This document shows positions 63,401 to 64,000 of a DNA stretch of 64,000 bases, piece by piece. The position numbers were made by a program, and so were the translations under genes. Position 1 is the stretch's first letter, and each line of letters starts with the position of its first letter. The notes below the pieces were generated by a model, which saw only the letters and a program-made list of their open reading frames with translations, did not search any database and was not told the DNA's origin. Origin of the DNA: Paragemmobacter ruber (GTDB taxonomy: Bacteria; Pseudomonadota; Alphaproteobacteria; Rhodobacterales; Rhodobacteraceae); NCBI RefSeq assembly GCF_009908315.1, contig NZ_JAAATW010000003.1, forward strand, positions 726,472 through 790,471, read 5' to 3'.

Positions 63401-64000
63401 CCGACACCGATCCCTGGGGCCGGGTGGAAACCGCGCTCGCCTGTCTCGCCCTCGATCCGGCGGGCCTGCGCGGGCTGTGGCTGCGCGCCCGCGCGGGCCC
63501 GGTGCGCGACCGCGTGACGGCGGCCCTTGCCGCCCTGCCCCTGCCCCAGCGCCGCCTGCATCCCGGCATCGCCGATGACGCGCTGTTCGGCGGGCTGGAC
63601 CTAACGGCCACCCTTGCGACCGGCCGCCCGGTGATGACGGCGGGCCTGCTGGCCACCCCCGCCGCGCTGGTCCTGACCATGGCCGAACGCTGCCCGCCCG
63701 GCCTTGCCGCCCGTCTTGCCGCCGCGTTGGACGATGGCGCGCATGGCCTGATCGCGCTGGACGAAGGGGCCGAGCCTGACGAAGCCCTGCCCCCCGCCCT
63801 GACCGACCGGCTTGGCCTCTTCCTCGACCTGACCGACATCCCCCTGTCGCACAGCCGCCCGCTGGCGCTGGATGCGCCCGCCCTCGCCGCCGCCCGCGCC
63901 CGCCTGCCCGGCGTCACCCTGCCGCCCGAGGCGCGCGATGCCCTGACGCGGGCCGCCGCGGAACTGGGCATCGCCTCGCTGCGCGCGCCGCTTCTGGCCA
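63397..64000 (+). CDS. bchD: Magnesium chelatase subunit D, N-terminal part, cut by window
   Basis: The open frame starts TDTDPWGRVETALACLALDP after a CTG at 63397 and is still open at the right edge (about 201 codons). DPAGLRGLWLRARAGPVRDR and the degenerate AAA+ region fit BchD. The CTG lies 7 bases after GGGGGAGG and overlaps the bchI stop as CTGA, mimicking the ATGA couplings elsewhere in the cluster. A GTG at 63424 is the next option but has no good ribosome site. Confidence 0.9.
   Translation, partial: MTDTDPWGRVETALACLALDPAGLRGLWLRARAGPVRDRVTAALAALPLPQRRLHPGIADDALFGGLDLTATLATGRPVMTAGLLATPAALVLTMAERCPPGLAARLAAALDDGAHGLIALDEGAEPDEALPPALTDRLGLFLDLTDIPLSHSRPLALDAPALAAARARLPGVTLPPEARDALTRAAAELGIASLRAPLLA

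Noticed and set aside
1..64000. tRNA, rRNA, CRISPR, IS element or prophage
   Set aside because: No cloverleaf ends, spacer-repeat pattern, transposase, integrase or phage gene was recognised; the repeats found are short palindromes only.

Overview
The window is chromosomal DNA of high G+C content from a phototrophic alphaproteobacterium of the Rhodobacter group (Rhodobacteraceae). The evidence is a purple-bacterial photosynthesis gene cluster in the Rhodobacter order, spheroidene-pathway carotenoid genes (crtA, crtC, crtD, crtF), a tspO gene inside the crt genes, and pufX instead of pufC after pufM. PufX is known only from Rhodobacter and close relatives. I cannot name the species. No rRNA, tRNA, CRISPR, transposase, integrase or phage gene was seen, and no gene-free stretch exceeds 300 bases.

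Left part (1-43.2 kb), mostly housekeeping: a cut gph; the amino-sugar pair glmU-glmS; a DNA alkylation repair protein; moaA; a bd-type quinol oxidase (cydAB, CIO-like); a minus-strand M20 amidohydrolase-DUF1304 pair; a YegD-type Hsp70; a minus-strand argE-FAD oxidoreductase pair divergent from a five-gene peptide-type ABC importer; DUF3422; pntAB; kynureninase-RidA; an L,D-transpeptidase lipoprotein; a lyxose-isomerase-like cupin; a MATE pump with a divergent TetR regulator and two clear operators; a class V aminotransferase; an ABC exporter; ygfZ; efp; a DUF6280 protein; and a pcm-tolC-PopZ-like block.

Right part (43.3-64 kb), photosynthesis cluster: on the minus strand crtE-crtF-bchC-bchX-bchY-bchZ-pufQ-pufB-pufA-pufL-pufM-pufX-dxs forms one 12-kb superoperon giving carotenoid precursor, late bacteriochlorophyll a enzymes, LH1, reaction centre and isoprenoid supply. 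crtD-crtC runs on the plus strand divergent from crtE. crtI-crtB-tspO runs on the minus strand, divergent from crtA-bchI-bchD, which leaves the window. Six TGT-N12-ACA palindromes (PpsR/CrtJ type) lie in pairs before bchC, between crtE and crtD, and between crtI and crtA, so aerobic/light repression of all these units is expected.

Most notable: a 24-codon ORF stitched exactly between bchX and bchY; several photosynthesis genes lacking an ATG start (bchC TTG, bchD CTG, crtA probably ATC, crtC with no usable start); a family of short palindromes with a TTCGCAGAA-like core at five gene ends, four of them in the photosynthesis cluster; an enlarged PopZ-like polar-scaffold candidate; and a run of hairpins between pufX and dxs.
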